Shown: positions 1-6,855 of the stretch, piece after piece
Position numbering within the stretch: position 1 is the first letter of the stretch
How the letters are laid out: each line of letters begins with the position of its first letter
Assembly (NCBI GenBank): GCA_938003595.1
Contig: CALKYH010000121.1
Location: forward strand, 1 to 17,323
Source: an uncultured bacterium
GTDB lineage: Bacteria > Planctomycetota > Phycisphaerae > Phycisphaerales > UBA1924
DNA length: 17,323 nt
Reading direction: 5' to 3'
The notes under the pieces: model-generated
Databases searched by the model: none
Told to the model about the DNA's origin: nothing
Seen by the model: the letters and a program-made list of their open reading frames with translations, nothing else
Translations under genes and position numbers: made by a program

Positions 1-1513
1 TCGTCGCGAGCACATCGTAGGGGATGCGGCACCAGTCGGCCGTCATGAAATCCTGCGTTTCCACGGCCCGCACGGCGAGCACGCTCTCATAGGTCCGGCC
101 ATCGCCCATGACGCCCACGCTCTGCACCGGCAGCAGCGCCGCGAACACCTGGCTCGTCGAGCGGTACAGATTCGCCGCGACGATTTCCTCGAGCACGATC
201 TCGTCCGCGTCGCGCAGCACCTCGAGCCGCTCGCGCGTGACCTCGCCCAGCACCCGCACCGACAGGCCCGGCCCGGGGAACGGGTGGCGCCAGATCATCG
301 CGTCCGGCATGCCCAGGACCTCGCCCATCTTGCGGACCTCGTCCTTGAACAGCTCGCGCAGCGGCTCGACCAGATCGAACCCCAGCTTCTCCGGGAGCCC
401 GCCGACATTGTGGTGCAGCTTGATGTTCGCCGACTTGCCCGCGTGCCCGTGCCCGGACTCGATCACATCCGGGTACAGCGTGCCCTGCGCCAGGAACTTG
501 AAGCCGCTCGGCGCGCCGCTCACGGGGCGCGGCGTGATCCGCGCCGCGGCCTCCTGGAACACCTTCACGAACCGCGCCCCGATCCGCTTGCGCTTCACCT
601 GCGGGTCGGTCACGCCCTTGAGGTCCGACAGGAACTCCTCCGACGCGTCCACGACATGCAGGTCGATGTGGAAGTGATCGCGGAAGGTCGTCTCCACCAG
701 CGCCCGCTCGTTCTTCCGCAGCAGCCCGTTGTCCACGAACACGCACGAGAGCTGGTCGCCCACTGCGCGGTGGATCAGCGCGGCGCACACCGCGGAGTCC
801 ACGCCGCCCGACAGCCCGCACAGCACGCGGTCCTTGCCGATCTGCTCGCGCAGCCGCTCGGTGACGGTCTCGACATACTCCGACATCTTCCACGCGCCCT
901 TGCACCCGCAGACCTCGAACAGGAAGTTGCGCAGCATGTCCACGCCGTGGGGCGTGTGCGTGACTTCAGGGTGGAACTGCACGCCGTAGAACGGCCGGGC
1001 CTTGTGGCGCACCGCCGCCTGCGGGCAGGTGGTGGTGCCCGCGAGCGTGAGCAGGTCGTCGTTGATGTCCTTGACCTGGTCGCCGTGGGACATCCACACC
1101 GCCGTCCGCTGCGGGATCGCCGCGAACAGGTCGCCCTCGCTGGGTCGGCCCTTGACGATGTCCAGGTTCGCCCTCCCGAACTCCCGGTGGCGGACCGGCT
1201 CCACGGCGCAGCCCATCATGCGGCACGCCAGCTGCATCCCGTAGCAGATGCCCAGGACGGGCAGCCCCATCTCCAGGATCGCCGGGTCGCAGGTCGGCGC
1301 GTCGGCGTCGTACACGCTGCTCGGCCCGCCCGAGAGGATGATCCCCTTGGGCTTCATCGCCGCCAGCTCCGCCGCGGGAATGTCCGGCCTCACAAGCACG
1401 CTGAAGGTCCCGGCCTCGCGCACCCGGCGCGCGATGAGCTGGGCTGTCTGGCCGCCGAAGTCGAGCACGGGGACGACTTCGTCGTGAGGAAGCGGACTGG
1501 CGGTCTTTGCCAT
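1..1513 (-). CDS. guaA: GMP synthase (glutamine-hydrolysing), C-terminus cut by window edge
   Basis: The enzyme converts XMP to GMP, using ATP and glutamine-derived ammonia, as the last step of guanine nucleotide synthesis in the cytoplasm. Reading down from the ATG at 1513-1511 gives 504 codons. An N-terminal class I glutamine amidotransferase domain (about 13-200) has the nucleophile Cys90 in LGICYGMQ and the His181/Glu183 pair in FHPEVTH. The ATP pyrophosphatase domain follows, with its P-loop LSGGVDSA at about 234-241, and then the dimerisation domain (HHNVGGLPE, HPFPGPGLSVR). The frame is still open at position 1, near the usual end of the family, so perhaps 15-20 residues are missing. 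It is divergent from the lipoprotein gene, with only 20 bp between the starts. No Shine-Dalgarno sequence precedes the ATG, but a TATCCT hexamer lies 9 nt upstream, which fits a leaderless or very short-leader transcript. The identity is certain. Confidence 0.97.
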   Translation of the reverse strand, partial: MAKTASPLPHDEVVPVLDFGGQTAQLIARRVREAGTFSVLVRPDIPAAELAAMKPKGIILSGGPSSVYDADAPTCDPAILEMGLPVLGICYGMQLACRMMGCAVEPVRHREFGRANLDIVKGRPSEGDLFAAIPQRTAVWMSHGDQVKDINDDLLTLAGTTTCPQAAVRHKARPFYGVQFHPEVTHTPHGVDMLRNFLFEVCGCKGAWKMSEYVETVTERLREQIGKDRVLCGLSGGVDSAVCAALIHRAVGDQLSCVFVDNGLLRKNERALVETTFRDHFHIDLHVVDASEEFLSDLKGVTDPQVKRKRIGARFVKVFQEAAARITPRPVSGAPSGFKFLAQGTLYPDVIESGHGHAGKSANIKLHHNVGGLPEKLGFDLVEPLRELFKDEVRKMGEVLGMPDAMIWRHPFPGPGLSVRVLGEVTRERLEVLRDADEIVLEEIVAANLYRSTSQVFAALLPVQSVGVMGDGRTYESVLAVRAVETQDFMTADWCRIPYDVLAT

Positions 1514-1533
1514 GAGGCCACTAGGATATCCCC
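1514..1533. promoter_or_regulatory. 20-bp divergent start region with a -10-like hexamer on each strand
   Basis: The gap between the guaA ATG (minus) and the lipoprotein ATG (plus) is centred on the perfect palindrome GGATATCC (1524-1531). On the plus strand TAGGAT (1522-1527) ends 6 nt before the lipoprotein ATG. On the minus strand TATCCT (1528-1523) ends 9 nt before the guaA ATG. Both match the TAnnnT form of a bacterial -10 element at a spacing that would start transcription at or next to the start codon. The plus-strand AGGA could instead act as a Shine-Dalgarno sequence. Any -35 elements would lie inside the opposite gene, and no good one is visible. The promoter role is inferred. Confidence 0.4.
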
Positions 1534-2007
1534 ATGCCGATGCGTCCCGCCCCCGGGGGCCCGGTTGTCGCCCGCATCTTTTTTGTCGCGACGACCGCCT
1601 CCGCTCTTTGCCTGCCGGCCTGCTCCATCCCCCCCGAGGAGCAGGGGTTCGCGTCGTCCAGCCCGCAGGCCCGGGCCCGGGCGCTGGGTGTCGCCGTGGC
1701 CGACGACGACCAGGGCGCCATCCCCAACCTGATCACCATGCTCGGCAGCGACGACCCCGCCCAGCGGATGCTGGCCATCCGGGCCCTGGAGCAGATGACC
1801 GGCCAGACCCTGGGGTACCAGCACGACGCCCCCGAGCCCAGCCGCCAAGAGGCCATCCGGGCCTGGGTCGCCTGGTGGAAGGACGGCGGGAATCAGGCCG
1901 CCCAGGCCTCTCCAGTGGCCCCGGGCGCGGCGATGGCCGATCATCAGAACGCCGCGACGACCTCTCAACCCCCCGCGGGGCCTCGATCCGCGGACGCGAG
2001 CCGATGA
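1534..2007 (+). CDS. Putative lipoprotein with a HEAT-like repeat
   Basis: This 157-residue protein has a signal peptide with a hydrophobic core (about 11-27) and a lipobox LPAC ending at Cys30, which predicts lipid attachment after export. The middle (about 43-95) reads as one or two HEAT-type helical pairs, with an IPNLITMLGSDDP turn and a QRMLAIRALEQMTG helix. A Trp-rich stretch, AIRAWVAWWKDGG, follows. A HEAT segment followed by TGQTLGY and a W-x-x-WW end resembles HEAT lipoproteins I associate with planctomycetes, although this is recall rather than a search. The last 35 residues are Ala/Pro-rich and probably disordered. The stop overlaps the next start (ATGA at 2004-2007), so it is translationally coupled to the RsbW-like gene. 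A link between the lipoprotein and the downstream switch or lipid permease is possible but unproven. The function is unknown. Confidence 0.75.
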   Translation: MPMRPAPGGPVVARIFFVATTASALCLPACSIPPEEQGFASSSPQARARALGVAVADDDQGAIPNLITMLGSDDPAQRMLAIRALEQMTGQTLGYQHDAPEPSRQEAIRAWVAWWKDGGNQAAQASPVAPGAAMADHQNAATTSQPPAGPRSADASR

Positions 2008-2543
2008 GCCACCACGAGCCCACCCCATCCGATGTCTCCGTCCGGCTGCTCAGCCAGCCGCGATTCCTGGCGACCGCCCGGTCGGCGGTGCTGGCCTTCG
2101 CCAAGCAGCTGGGCTTCGACGACAGCTGTTGCTCGCACATCGCGCTGGCCGTGGACGAAGCGGTCTGCAACATCATCCGGCACGGCTACGGCAACGCCTC
2201 GGACAAGCCGATCTGGCTGGGCCTCAGCGCCGTGGAGGCGGATGAGTCGATCCAGGGCATCCGCATCATCGTCGAAGACCTCGCGCCCCAGGTGGACCCG
2301 ACGAAGATCAAGGGACGCAACCTCGAGGACATCCGCCCGGGCGGCCTGGGCGTGCACATCATCAAGGAAGTCATGGAAGGCGTCGTGTGGGAGCCGCGAG
2401 ACGGCGGCGGCATGCGCCTGAGAATGAGCCGCCGGCTGCCCAGCGCCGGCGGAGGACGCGGGATCTCGGCCCTCCCCGAGCAAGAAGCCGGCGCCTCTGG
2501 AGCGCCGGCCACCCAGCCCACTCGTGGAGATCAGAACGCATGA
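2004..2543 (+). CDS. RsbW/SpoIIAB-like serine kinase, anti-sigma-factor type ATPase
   Basis: This 179-residue HATPase_c_2 (GHKL) protein belongs to the family whose members bind a sigma factor or other partner and phosphorylate a serine on a STAS antagonist. The N-box is clear at about 49-62 (AVDEAVCNIIRHGY, with Glu52 and Asn56 in the Mg-ATP positions). The G1 region is EDLAPQVDP (about 91-99), where the usual Gly after the Asp pair is replaced. The G2 region is GGLGVHII (113-120). The last 35-40 residues are a Gly/Ala/Pro-rich tail outside the domain. I chose the ATG at 2004 because it overlaps the lipoprotein stop and gives a normal domain start (SVRLLSQPRFLATARSAVLAFA). It overlaps the STAS gene by ATGA at 2540-2543, which is typical of a kinase/antagonist pair made in equal amounts. 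No sigma factor gene is next to it, so the regulated partner is not shown. Confidence 0.88.
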   Translation: MSHHEPTPSDVSVRLLSQPRFLATARSAVLAFAKQLGFDDSCCSHIALAVDEAVCNIIRHGYGNASDKPIWLGLSAVEADESIQGIRIIVEDLAPQVDPTKIKGRNLEDIRPGGLGVHIIKEVMEGVVWEPRDGGGMRLRMSRRLPSAGGGRGISALPEQEAGASGAPATQPTRGDQNA

Positions 2544-2881
2544 GCGACGCCATGGAAGTCAAAATCGAACGCGACGCCGGGACCATCATCGTCTCCCCCG
2601 AGGGCGATGTCGATCTGCACCGCTCGCCCGCCTTCCGCGAGCGACTCAAGAAGGTCGCCGAGGAGAAACCCGGGCGCCTCATCGTCAATCTCTCCGGCGT
2701 CCCCTACATGGACTCCTCCGGCGTCGCCACGCTCGTCGAGGCCATGCAGATCGCCCGCCGCCAGTCGATGACGCTGGTGCTCTGCGGCGTGCAGACCCGG
2801 GTCCGCTCGATCCTCGAGATCGCCCGGCTGGACCAGCTCTTCAAGATCGCCGACGACGCGGCCGCCGCCAAGACGCTGTAA
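2540..2881 (+). CDS. STAS-domain protein: anti-sigma-factor antagonist (RsbV/SpoIIAA-like) or MlaB-like subunit
   Basis: A single STAS domain fills this 113-residue protein. The beta strand TIIVSPEGDVDL (15-26), helix FRERLKKVAEE (32-42) and strand RLIVNLSGV (46-54) are followed by YMDSSGVATLVEA, whose Asp58-Ser-Ser-Gly61 holds the serine phosphorylated by partner kinases in RsbV/SpoIIAA. The preceding gene encodes such a kinase and overlaps it by 4 bp, so a phospho-switch is the straightforward reading. The following gene, 14 bp downstream, is an MlaE permease. In Mla-type lipid transporters the small MlaB subunit is also a single STAS domain, so the protein could instead, or in addition, belong to that transporter. 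The start at 2540 is favoured by the overlap. An in-frame ATG four codons later (2552) is possible. Confidence 0.88.
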   Translation: MSDAMEVKIERDAGTIIVSPEGDVDLHRSPAFRERLKKVAEEKPGRLIVNLSGVPYMDSSGVATLVEAMQIARRQSMTLVLCGVQTRVRSILEIARLDQLFKIADDAAAAKTL

Positions 2882-2895
2882 CCTGATCCGCGCCC

Positions 2896-3732
2896 ATGAG
2901 CACGGACGCCCCAGCCCATCCCAACCTGATCCTCCAGTTTCTGGACGCCGTGGGCGGCCGCATGTTGGGGCTGCTCGAGCACATCGGCGGGATGTGGTAT
3001 CTGCTCACGCAGGCCACGCACTGGCTCAGCCGCGCGTTGTTCAACCGGAAGATCCGCCTCGGCCGCCCCGCGATCGTGTCGCAGATCGTGCGCGTGGGCG
3101 TTGGCTCGATCTTCATCGTGTCGCTGGTCTCCGGCGCCGTTGGCTTCATCCTCGGCCTGCAGATGGCCCCGCCGCTGGACAACCTCGGCCAGGTGCGCCT
3201 GGTGCCGAACATCATCGCCGTCGCGGTGCTGCGCGAGCTGGGCCCGCTCATCGCGAGCATCGTGCTGACCGGCTTCGCGGGCGCCGCCATCGCCGCCGAG
3301 ATCGGCACCATGGTCGTGGGCGAAGAGATCGAGGCGCTGGAGGCTCACGCGCTCAACCCCGTGCGCTTCCTCGTCGTCCCCCGCCTGATCGCCACCACCA
3401 CCAGCCTGGTCGCCCTCGCGGTGATCGCGGACATCATGGCCGTCGGCGCCGGCCTGGTGATGTCGGCGACGGTGCTCAATATCCCGCCGCACGCCTATAT
3501 CCAGAGCACCATCGACCAGGTCGGCCCGCGCGACTTCCTGACCGGCCTGGTGAAGGCCGGCGTGTTCGGCATGCTCATCGGGCTCATCGCCTGCGCGAAC
3601 GGGCTGAAGGTCACCGGCGGCGCCGCGGGCGTGGGCCGCGCCACCACCAGCACCGTGGTCGAGTCCATCGTCGCGATCATCTTCGCCGACCTGATCTTCA
3701 CCGCGGTGTTCTACGCCCTGGGCTGGACCTGA
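2896..3732 (+). CDS. mlaE: MlaE-family lipid ABC transporter permease
   Basis: This 278-residue membrane protein belongs to the MlaE/YrbE family, the permease of ABC systems that move phospholipid between the inner membrane and the periplasm or outer membrane. The family core is clear: hydrophobic helices beginning at about 60-90 (SQIVRVGVGSIFIVSLVSGA), the hallmark RELGPLIASIVLTGFAGAA, and the cytoplasmic coupling helix AAEIGTMVVGEEIEALEA (about 134-151), which contacts the ATPase. Later come LNPVRFLVVPRLIA and the terminal helices ending in FYALGWT. It follows the STAS gene by 14 bp, so it is probably co-transcribed. The usual partners MlaF (ATPase) and MlaD (MCE protein) do not follow; the next gene converges from the other strand. 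They must be encoded elsewhere if the system is complete. The gene symbol is by family; orthology to E. coli MlaE is not shown. Confidence 0.92.
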   Translation: MSTDAPAHPNLILQFLDAVGGRMLGLLEHIGGMWYLLTQATHWLSRALFNRKIRLGRPAIVSQIVRVGVGSIFIVSLVSGAVGFILGLQMAPPLDNLGQVRLVPNIIAVAVLRELGPLIASIVLTGFAGAAIAAEIGTMVVGEEIEALEAHALNPVRFLVVPRLIATTTSLVALAVIADIMAVGAGLVMSATVLNIPPHAYIQSTIDQVGPRDFLTGLVKAGVFGMLIGLIACANGLKVTGGAAGVGRATTSTVVESIVAIIFADLIFTAVFYALGWT

Positions 3733-3744
3733 TCCCCCGGATCA
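3730..3744. terminator. Short inverted repeat between convergent mlaE and ubiA-family genes
   Basis: TGATCC (3730-3735) and GGATCA (3739-3744) form a perfect 6-bp inverted repeat with a 3-nt loop. The repeat begins in the mlaE stop codon and lies in the 16-bp gap before the end of the converging prenyltransferase gene. No T-run follows on either strand, so it would be a weak terminator at best. It could also be chance. Confidence 0.25.
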
Positions 3745-3748
3745 GTGC

Positions 3749-4720
3749 TCAACGCCGGTACACCAGCGGCTGCTCGATCGACGCGTACAACTCCCGCAGC
3801 AGCGTCATCCCCAGGAAGCCCGCCAGGGCGAGCCCGCCGAGGATCGCCGCTTCGTGCATCAGCCCCTGCCCGGCGAGCCAGGCCGTCTGGTACAGCGTGA
3901 GCCACAGCGCCCCGTAGCGCGAGACCTTGTCCGCGGCGCGAGGGCCGCCGCCGAGCTGACGCACCCGCCGCCAGCTCAGCGCCGCGTACAGCGCCGCCAG
4001 GATCACGGGGCCGATCGCCGCCGTCGGGCGCACAAAGTCCGGCCACACCGAGCCCGCGCGCGTCGCGCCCACATACAGCAGCAGGCCGGACCAGAACACC
4101 CAGCCCAGCGTCGCCGTCACGATCGCCGCGGGCGAGAGCGTCGGCCGGCGCTCGCTCAGCCGGTGCGTCACCGCCGCGACCAGCAGCGCGTGCGTCATCA
4201 CCAGCCACACCGGCCACACGAACACCAGGTCGACATTCGGGATCAGCATGTGCGCGCCGTAGATGAGCGACAGCGCCACCAGCCCGACCGACGGCACGAA
4301 CCGCGCCGCCGCGTTGTAGAAGAACACCGCGCCCGCGGTCAGCAGGCACATCAGCGCCGCAGAGGTCCCCAGCGCCAGCGACCCCAGGATCGCCGCCATC
4401 AGGCTCAGCACCAGGAACCCGATCGCCGCGTCCAGGTTCAGCCGGCCCGAGGGCAGCGGCCGGCGCGGGTGCAGGATCCGGTCCCGGCGCAGGTCGAGCG
4501 TGTCGTTCAGGGCGTTGGCGAACGCGAACAGCGCCACCGCCATCACCGCGCCCGCCGCCAGCAGCGAGGGCAGCCGCGCGTCGCTGAGGGTTGATCGTTC
4601 GTGCGGCGCCATGGCCCGCGTCCAGAGGATCACAAACCAGACATTGCCCACCGCCGCGAACGCCGTCGTCACGCGCGTCAGGTGGAGGATCGGGGCTAAT
4701 CGGACAAAGACGGCCTGCAC
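3749..4720 (-). CDS. UbiA-family membrane prenyltransferase
   Basis: This 323-residue, strongly hydrophobic protein probably has 8-9 membrane helices. The first Asp-rich motif of the UbiA superfamily is intact: NDTLDLRRD at 72-80, followed by HPRRPLPSG (84-92). It binds the Mg-diphosphate of an isoprenoid donor. Members attach prenyl chains to aromatic or other acceptors, as in quinone, heme O or archaeal-type lipid synthesis. The second Asp-rich motif, expected after helix 5-6, is not visible; the matching stretch (about 176-195) reads THALLVAAVTHRLSERRP with no Asp. The acceptor is therefore not predictable. The start is a GTG at 4720-4718 with no Shine-Dalgarno sequence, but TACCAT lies 8 nt upstream, which suggests a leaderless message. 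The gene converges with mlaE and is divergent from ribH by 89 bp. Confidence 0.85.
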   Translation of the reverse strand: MQAVFVRLAPILHLTRVTTAFAAVGNVWFVILWTRAMAPHERSTLSDARLPSLLAAGAVMAVALFAFANALNDTLDLRRDRILHPRRPLPSGRLNLDAAIGFLVLSLMAAILGSLALGTSAALMCLLTAGAVFFYNAAARFVPSVGLVALSLIYGAHMLIPNVDLVFVWPVWLVMTHALLVAAVTHRLSERRPTLSPAAIVTATLGWVFWSGLLLYVGATRAGSVWPDFVRPTAAIGPVILAALYAALSWRRVRQLGGGPRAADKVSRYGALWLTLYQTAWLAGQGLMHEAAILGGLALAGFLGMTLLRELYASIEQPLVYRR

Positions 4721-4809
4721 GGCGGTCGATGGTACCCGCTCGCCCGCCCAGCCCCCGGAATCGTCGCGGCATGGAGCGCCGACGCCCGCCGACCTACACT
4801 CCGCCCCCC
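4721..4809. promoter_or_regulatory. Divergent promoter region between the UbiA-family gene and ribH
   Basis: This 89-bp spacer must start transcription both ways. On the minus strand TACCAT (4734-4729) ends 8 nt before the GTG of the prenyltransferase. On the plus strand TACACT (4795-4800) ends 9 nt before the ribH ATG, with a poor -35 match (TGGAGC, 4772-4777) 17 nt upstream. Neither start has a Shine-Dalgarno sequence. There is no room for, and no trace of, an FMN riboswitch before ribH. The promoter assignment is inferred from hexamer form and position. Confidence 0.45.
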
Positions 4810-5295
4810 ATGTCCGGTCAGCCCGCCATCCCGTCGCCAGGCCTCAGCGCCGCCGGCCTGCGCGTCGCCGTGATCGTCGCCCGCTACAACGCGCGCGTCA
4901 CCGACCGCCTGCGCGACGGCGCGGCCGAGGCGTTTCGGGCCCTGGGCGGCAACGACGCCGACCTTGAGATCATCGCGGCGCCCGGCTCGTTCGAGCTGGC
5001 CACGCTCGCGGGCGGCGCCGCGAAATCCGGCCGCTTCGACGCCCTCGTCGCCCTGGGCTGCCTCATCAAGGGCGAGACCAGCCACGACCGCGTCATCGCC
5101 GACGCCGTGGCCTCCACGCTGGCGATGATCAGCGCGCAGACGCCCATCGCCGTCGGATTCGGGCTGCTGACCGTGGACAACCAGGAGCAGGCCGAGGCCC
5201 GAGCGGGCGGCGCGCTGGGCAACAAGGGCGCCGAGGCGATGCAGGCCGCGATCGCGACCGCCGCCGCCCTGCGCGACCTCCGGCGGAAGGCGTAG
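4810..5295 (+). CDS. ribH: 6,7-dimethyl-8-ribityllumazine synthase
   Basis: Lumazine synthase condenses 5-amino-6-ribitylaminouracil with 3,4-dihydroxy-2-butanone 4-phosphate, the penultimate step of riboflavin synthesis. The 161-residue product shows the family motifs in order: RVAVIVARYNARVTDRL (18-34), APGSFELATLA (57-67), ALGCLIKGETSHDRV (81-95) with the catalytic-site His92, and GLLTVDNQEQA (118-128) followed by GNKGAEAM. The family usually has Pro before or near this His; here the motif is ETSHDR. I preferred the ATG at 4810 to an in-frame start about 73 codons earlier, because the longer form has no family sequence in its extension and would overlap the divergent gene. It is the first gene of ribH-nusB-ftsY, with nusB 12 bp downstream. 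A ribH-nusB pairing is common in bacteria. Confidence 0.95.
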   Translation: MSGQPAIPSPGLSAAGLRVAVIVARYNARVTDRLRDGAAEAFRALGGNDADLEIIAAPGSFELATLAGGAAKSGRFDALVALGCLIKGETSHDRVIADAVASTLAMISAQTPIAVGFGLLTVDNQEQAEARAGGALGNKGAEAMQAAIATAAALRDLRRKA

Positions 5296-5298
5296 GAT
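5293..5298 (+). promoter_or_regulatory. -10-like hexamer overlapping the ribH stop, before nusB
   Basis: TAGGAT begins in the TAG stop codon of ribH and ends 9 nt before the nusB ATG at 5308. Form and spacing match the hexamers before other starts in the window, so nusB could have its own leaderless transcript besides ribH readthrough. The AGGA could instead be a distant Shine-Dalgarno sequence. Confidence 0.3.
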
Positions 5299-5307
5299 CA
5301 CACCCGC

Positions 5308-5802
5308 ATGGCCACGCCCCGATCCATCCGACGCAAGGCCCTCCAGGCGCTGTACCAGCTCGACGCCCAGGGCGAGAGCGACATCGAGGTCGTGCTCGAG
5401 TCCCTCGTCGAGGACGACTTCGAGCGGCGCGACGCCAACAAGGCGATGGACCTGGCGCTCGGCGCCTGGCGCGGACGCGCCGAGGCCGACCGCGATATCC
5501 GCGACCTGGCCCCCGAGTGGCCCGCCCACCGCCAGCCCGCCGTCGATCGAGCGATCCTGCGGCTCGGCCACCACGAGATGACCAGCGGGCGCACCCACCC
5601 CAAGATCGCCGTGAACGAGGCCGTGCGCCTGGCCAAGGAATTCAGCACCGATCGCTCGCCCGCCTTCGTCAACGCCGTGCTCGACAAGGTGCTCAAGCGC
5701 GTCCTCGCCGAGCAGCCCGGCCTGACCGTCGATGTCGTCCTCGAGGAGATCGACGACGCCCTCCCCGGCGAGCCCTCCGAGCCCGCGGGACCGATCGCCT
5801 GA
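5308..5802 (+). CDS. nusB: Transcription antitermination factor NusB
   Basis: NusB binds boxA RNA together with NusE (ribosomal protein S10) and supports antitermination, chiefly of rRNA operons. The 164-residue protein has the all-helical NusB fold signature: an N-terminal SIRRKALQALYQLDAQGE (6-23), a central AVDRAILRLGHHEM (about 78-91), and the conserved IAVNEAVRLAKEFSTDRSPA and FVNAVLDKVLK (about 100-131). About 30 acidic residues after the domain form a short tail of unknown role. Length and motifs are normal for the family. It starts 12 bp after ribH, and ftsY follows after 4 bp, so all three are probably made from one message. Confidence 0.95.
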   Translation: MATPRSIRRKALQALYQLDAQGESDIEVVLESLVEDDFERRDANKAMDLALGAWRGRAEADRDIRDLAPEWPAHRQPAVDRAILRLGHHEMTSGRTHPKIAVNEAVRLAKEFSTDRSPAFVNAVLDKVLKRVLAEQPGLTVDVVLEEIDDALPGEPSEPAGPIA

Positions 5803-5806
5803 CGCC

Positions 5807-6766
5807 ATGGCGCTGTTCGGGTCCGCCATCTCGAAGATCCGCAAGGGTCTGACCGCCACCCGCGAGGCTCTCCTCGGCGGCGCCGGCGATGTCGTCAATT
5901 TCCTGCGCGGCCGGCGCATCGACAACGAGCTCCTCGAAGAACTCGAAGCCCGCCTCATCCGCGCCGACCTGGGCGTCCGCGCCGCGCGGCGCCTCGTCGA
6001 GGGCCTTCGCAAGGACTTCAAGGCCGGCAAGATCGAGCGCGGCGACGAGGTGATCGACTACCTCAAGCGCGAGCTCAAGGCCATGTGGCCCGCCGAGGAC
6101 CGGCGCCTGGCCCAGGCCCCGCAGACGCCCGGCGCCCCCGGAATCCATACCCCCACGGTGATCCTCGTCGCCGGCGTCAACGGCGCCGGCAAGACCACCA
6201 GCATCGCCAAACTCTCCGGCCTACTGCGGTCGCAGAACAAGAGCGTGGTTCTCGCCGCGTGCGACACCTTCCGGGCCGGCGCCGTGCATCAGCTGGAGAT
6301 CTGGGCCGATCGGCTCGGCGTGCAGATCGTCAAGGGCAAGCAGGGCGGCGACCCCGGCGCCGTGGCGTTCGACGCCTGCGAGGCCGCCGTCGCCCGCAAG
6401 GCCGACATCCTCATCGTGGACACCGCCGGCCGGCTGCACACGCAGGACCACCTGATGCGACAACTGGTGAAGGTCCGCGACATCATCGCCCGCAAGATCC
6501 CCGGCGCGCCCCACGAGGTCCTGCTGGTCCTCGACGCCACCAGCGGCCAGAACGCCATCCGCCAGGCCGAGGAGTTCTCCAAGGCCATCGGCGTGACCGG
6601 CATCTTCCTGGCCAAGCTCGACGGCACCGCCAAGGGCGGGGTGGTCGTGGCCATCCGCGAGGCGCTCGGGGCCCCGGTCAAGTTCGTGGGAGTGGGGGAG
6701 ACGGTCGAGGATGTGCAGCCCTTCGACCCGGAGCAGTTCGTCGAGGCCCTCTTCGCCGAGGCCTGA
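5807..6766 (+). CDS. ftsY: Signal recognition particle receptor FtsY
   Basis: FtsY is the SRP receptor GTPase that docks ribosome-SRP complexes at the inner membrane for co-translational insertion. This 319-residue form has a short N-terminal amphipathic stretch but no long acidic A domain. It then has the helical N domain (DNELLEELEARLIRADLGV, 39-57) and the NG GTPase. G1 is GVNGAGKTTSIAKL (123-136), followed by the DTFRAGA motif (153-159), G3 DTAGR (205-209), G4 AKLD (269-272; many homologues have TKLD), and the closing GVGE (295-298) with the DVQPFDPEQFVEALF C-terminus typical of FtsY. The start at 5807 lies 4 bp after the nusB stop. An upstream in-frame extension inside nusB is not family-like. 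It converges with the tRNA-Arg gene 15 bp downstream. Confidence 0.96.
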   Translation: MALFGSAISKIRKGLTATREALLGGAGDVVNFLRGRRIDNELLEELEARLIRADLGVRAARRLVEGLRKDFKAGKIERGDEVIDYLKRELKAMWPAEDRRLAQAPQTPGAPGIHTPTVILVAGVNGAGKTTSIAKLSGLLRSQNKSVVLAACDTFRAGAVHQLEIWADRLGVQIVKGKQGGDPGAVAFDACEAAVARKADILIVDTAGRLHTQDHLMRQLVKVRDIIARKIPGAPHEVLLVLDATSGQNAIRQAEEFSKAIGVTGIFLAKLDGTAKGGVVVAIREALGAPVKFVGVGETVEDVQPFDPEQFVEALFAEA

Positions 6767-6781
6767 CTCGCTCCGATCAAA

Positions 6782-6855
6782 TATCCCCGTCGGGATTCGA
6801 ACCCAAAACCTTCGGCTTCGGAGGCCGACGCTCTATCCAGTTGAGCTACGGGGAC
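6782..6855 (-). tRNA. tRNA-Arg (anticodon CCG)
   Basis: The minus strand folds into a full 74-nt cloverleaf. The 7-bp acceptor stem pairs GUCCCCG with CGGGGAU (first pair G-U). The D stem is GCUC/GAGC. The 5-bp anticodon stem UCGGC/GCCGA carries the loop CUCCGAA, giving anticodon CCG, which reads the Arg codon CGG. The T arm holds the standard GGUUCGAAUCC core, and the discriminator is A. CCA is not encoded, so it must be added after transcription. It lies between convergent ftsY and divergent MFS gene starts. Confidence 0.95.

Noticed and set aside
284..1732. A 482-residue plus-strand open frame
   Set aside because: It is antisense to guaA and runs into the lipoprotein gene in another frame. 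Its composition is Arg/His-rich with no recognisable domain.
4721..4809. FMN riboswitch before ribH
   Set aside because: The spacer is only 89 bp, has no FMN-element sequence blocks, and the likely start of transcription lies next to the ATG.
4696..6030. A 444-residue minus-strand open frame
   Set aside because: It is antisense to ribH, nusB and the start of ftsY, all of which have clear family motifs on the plus strand.
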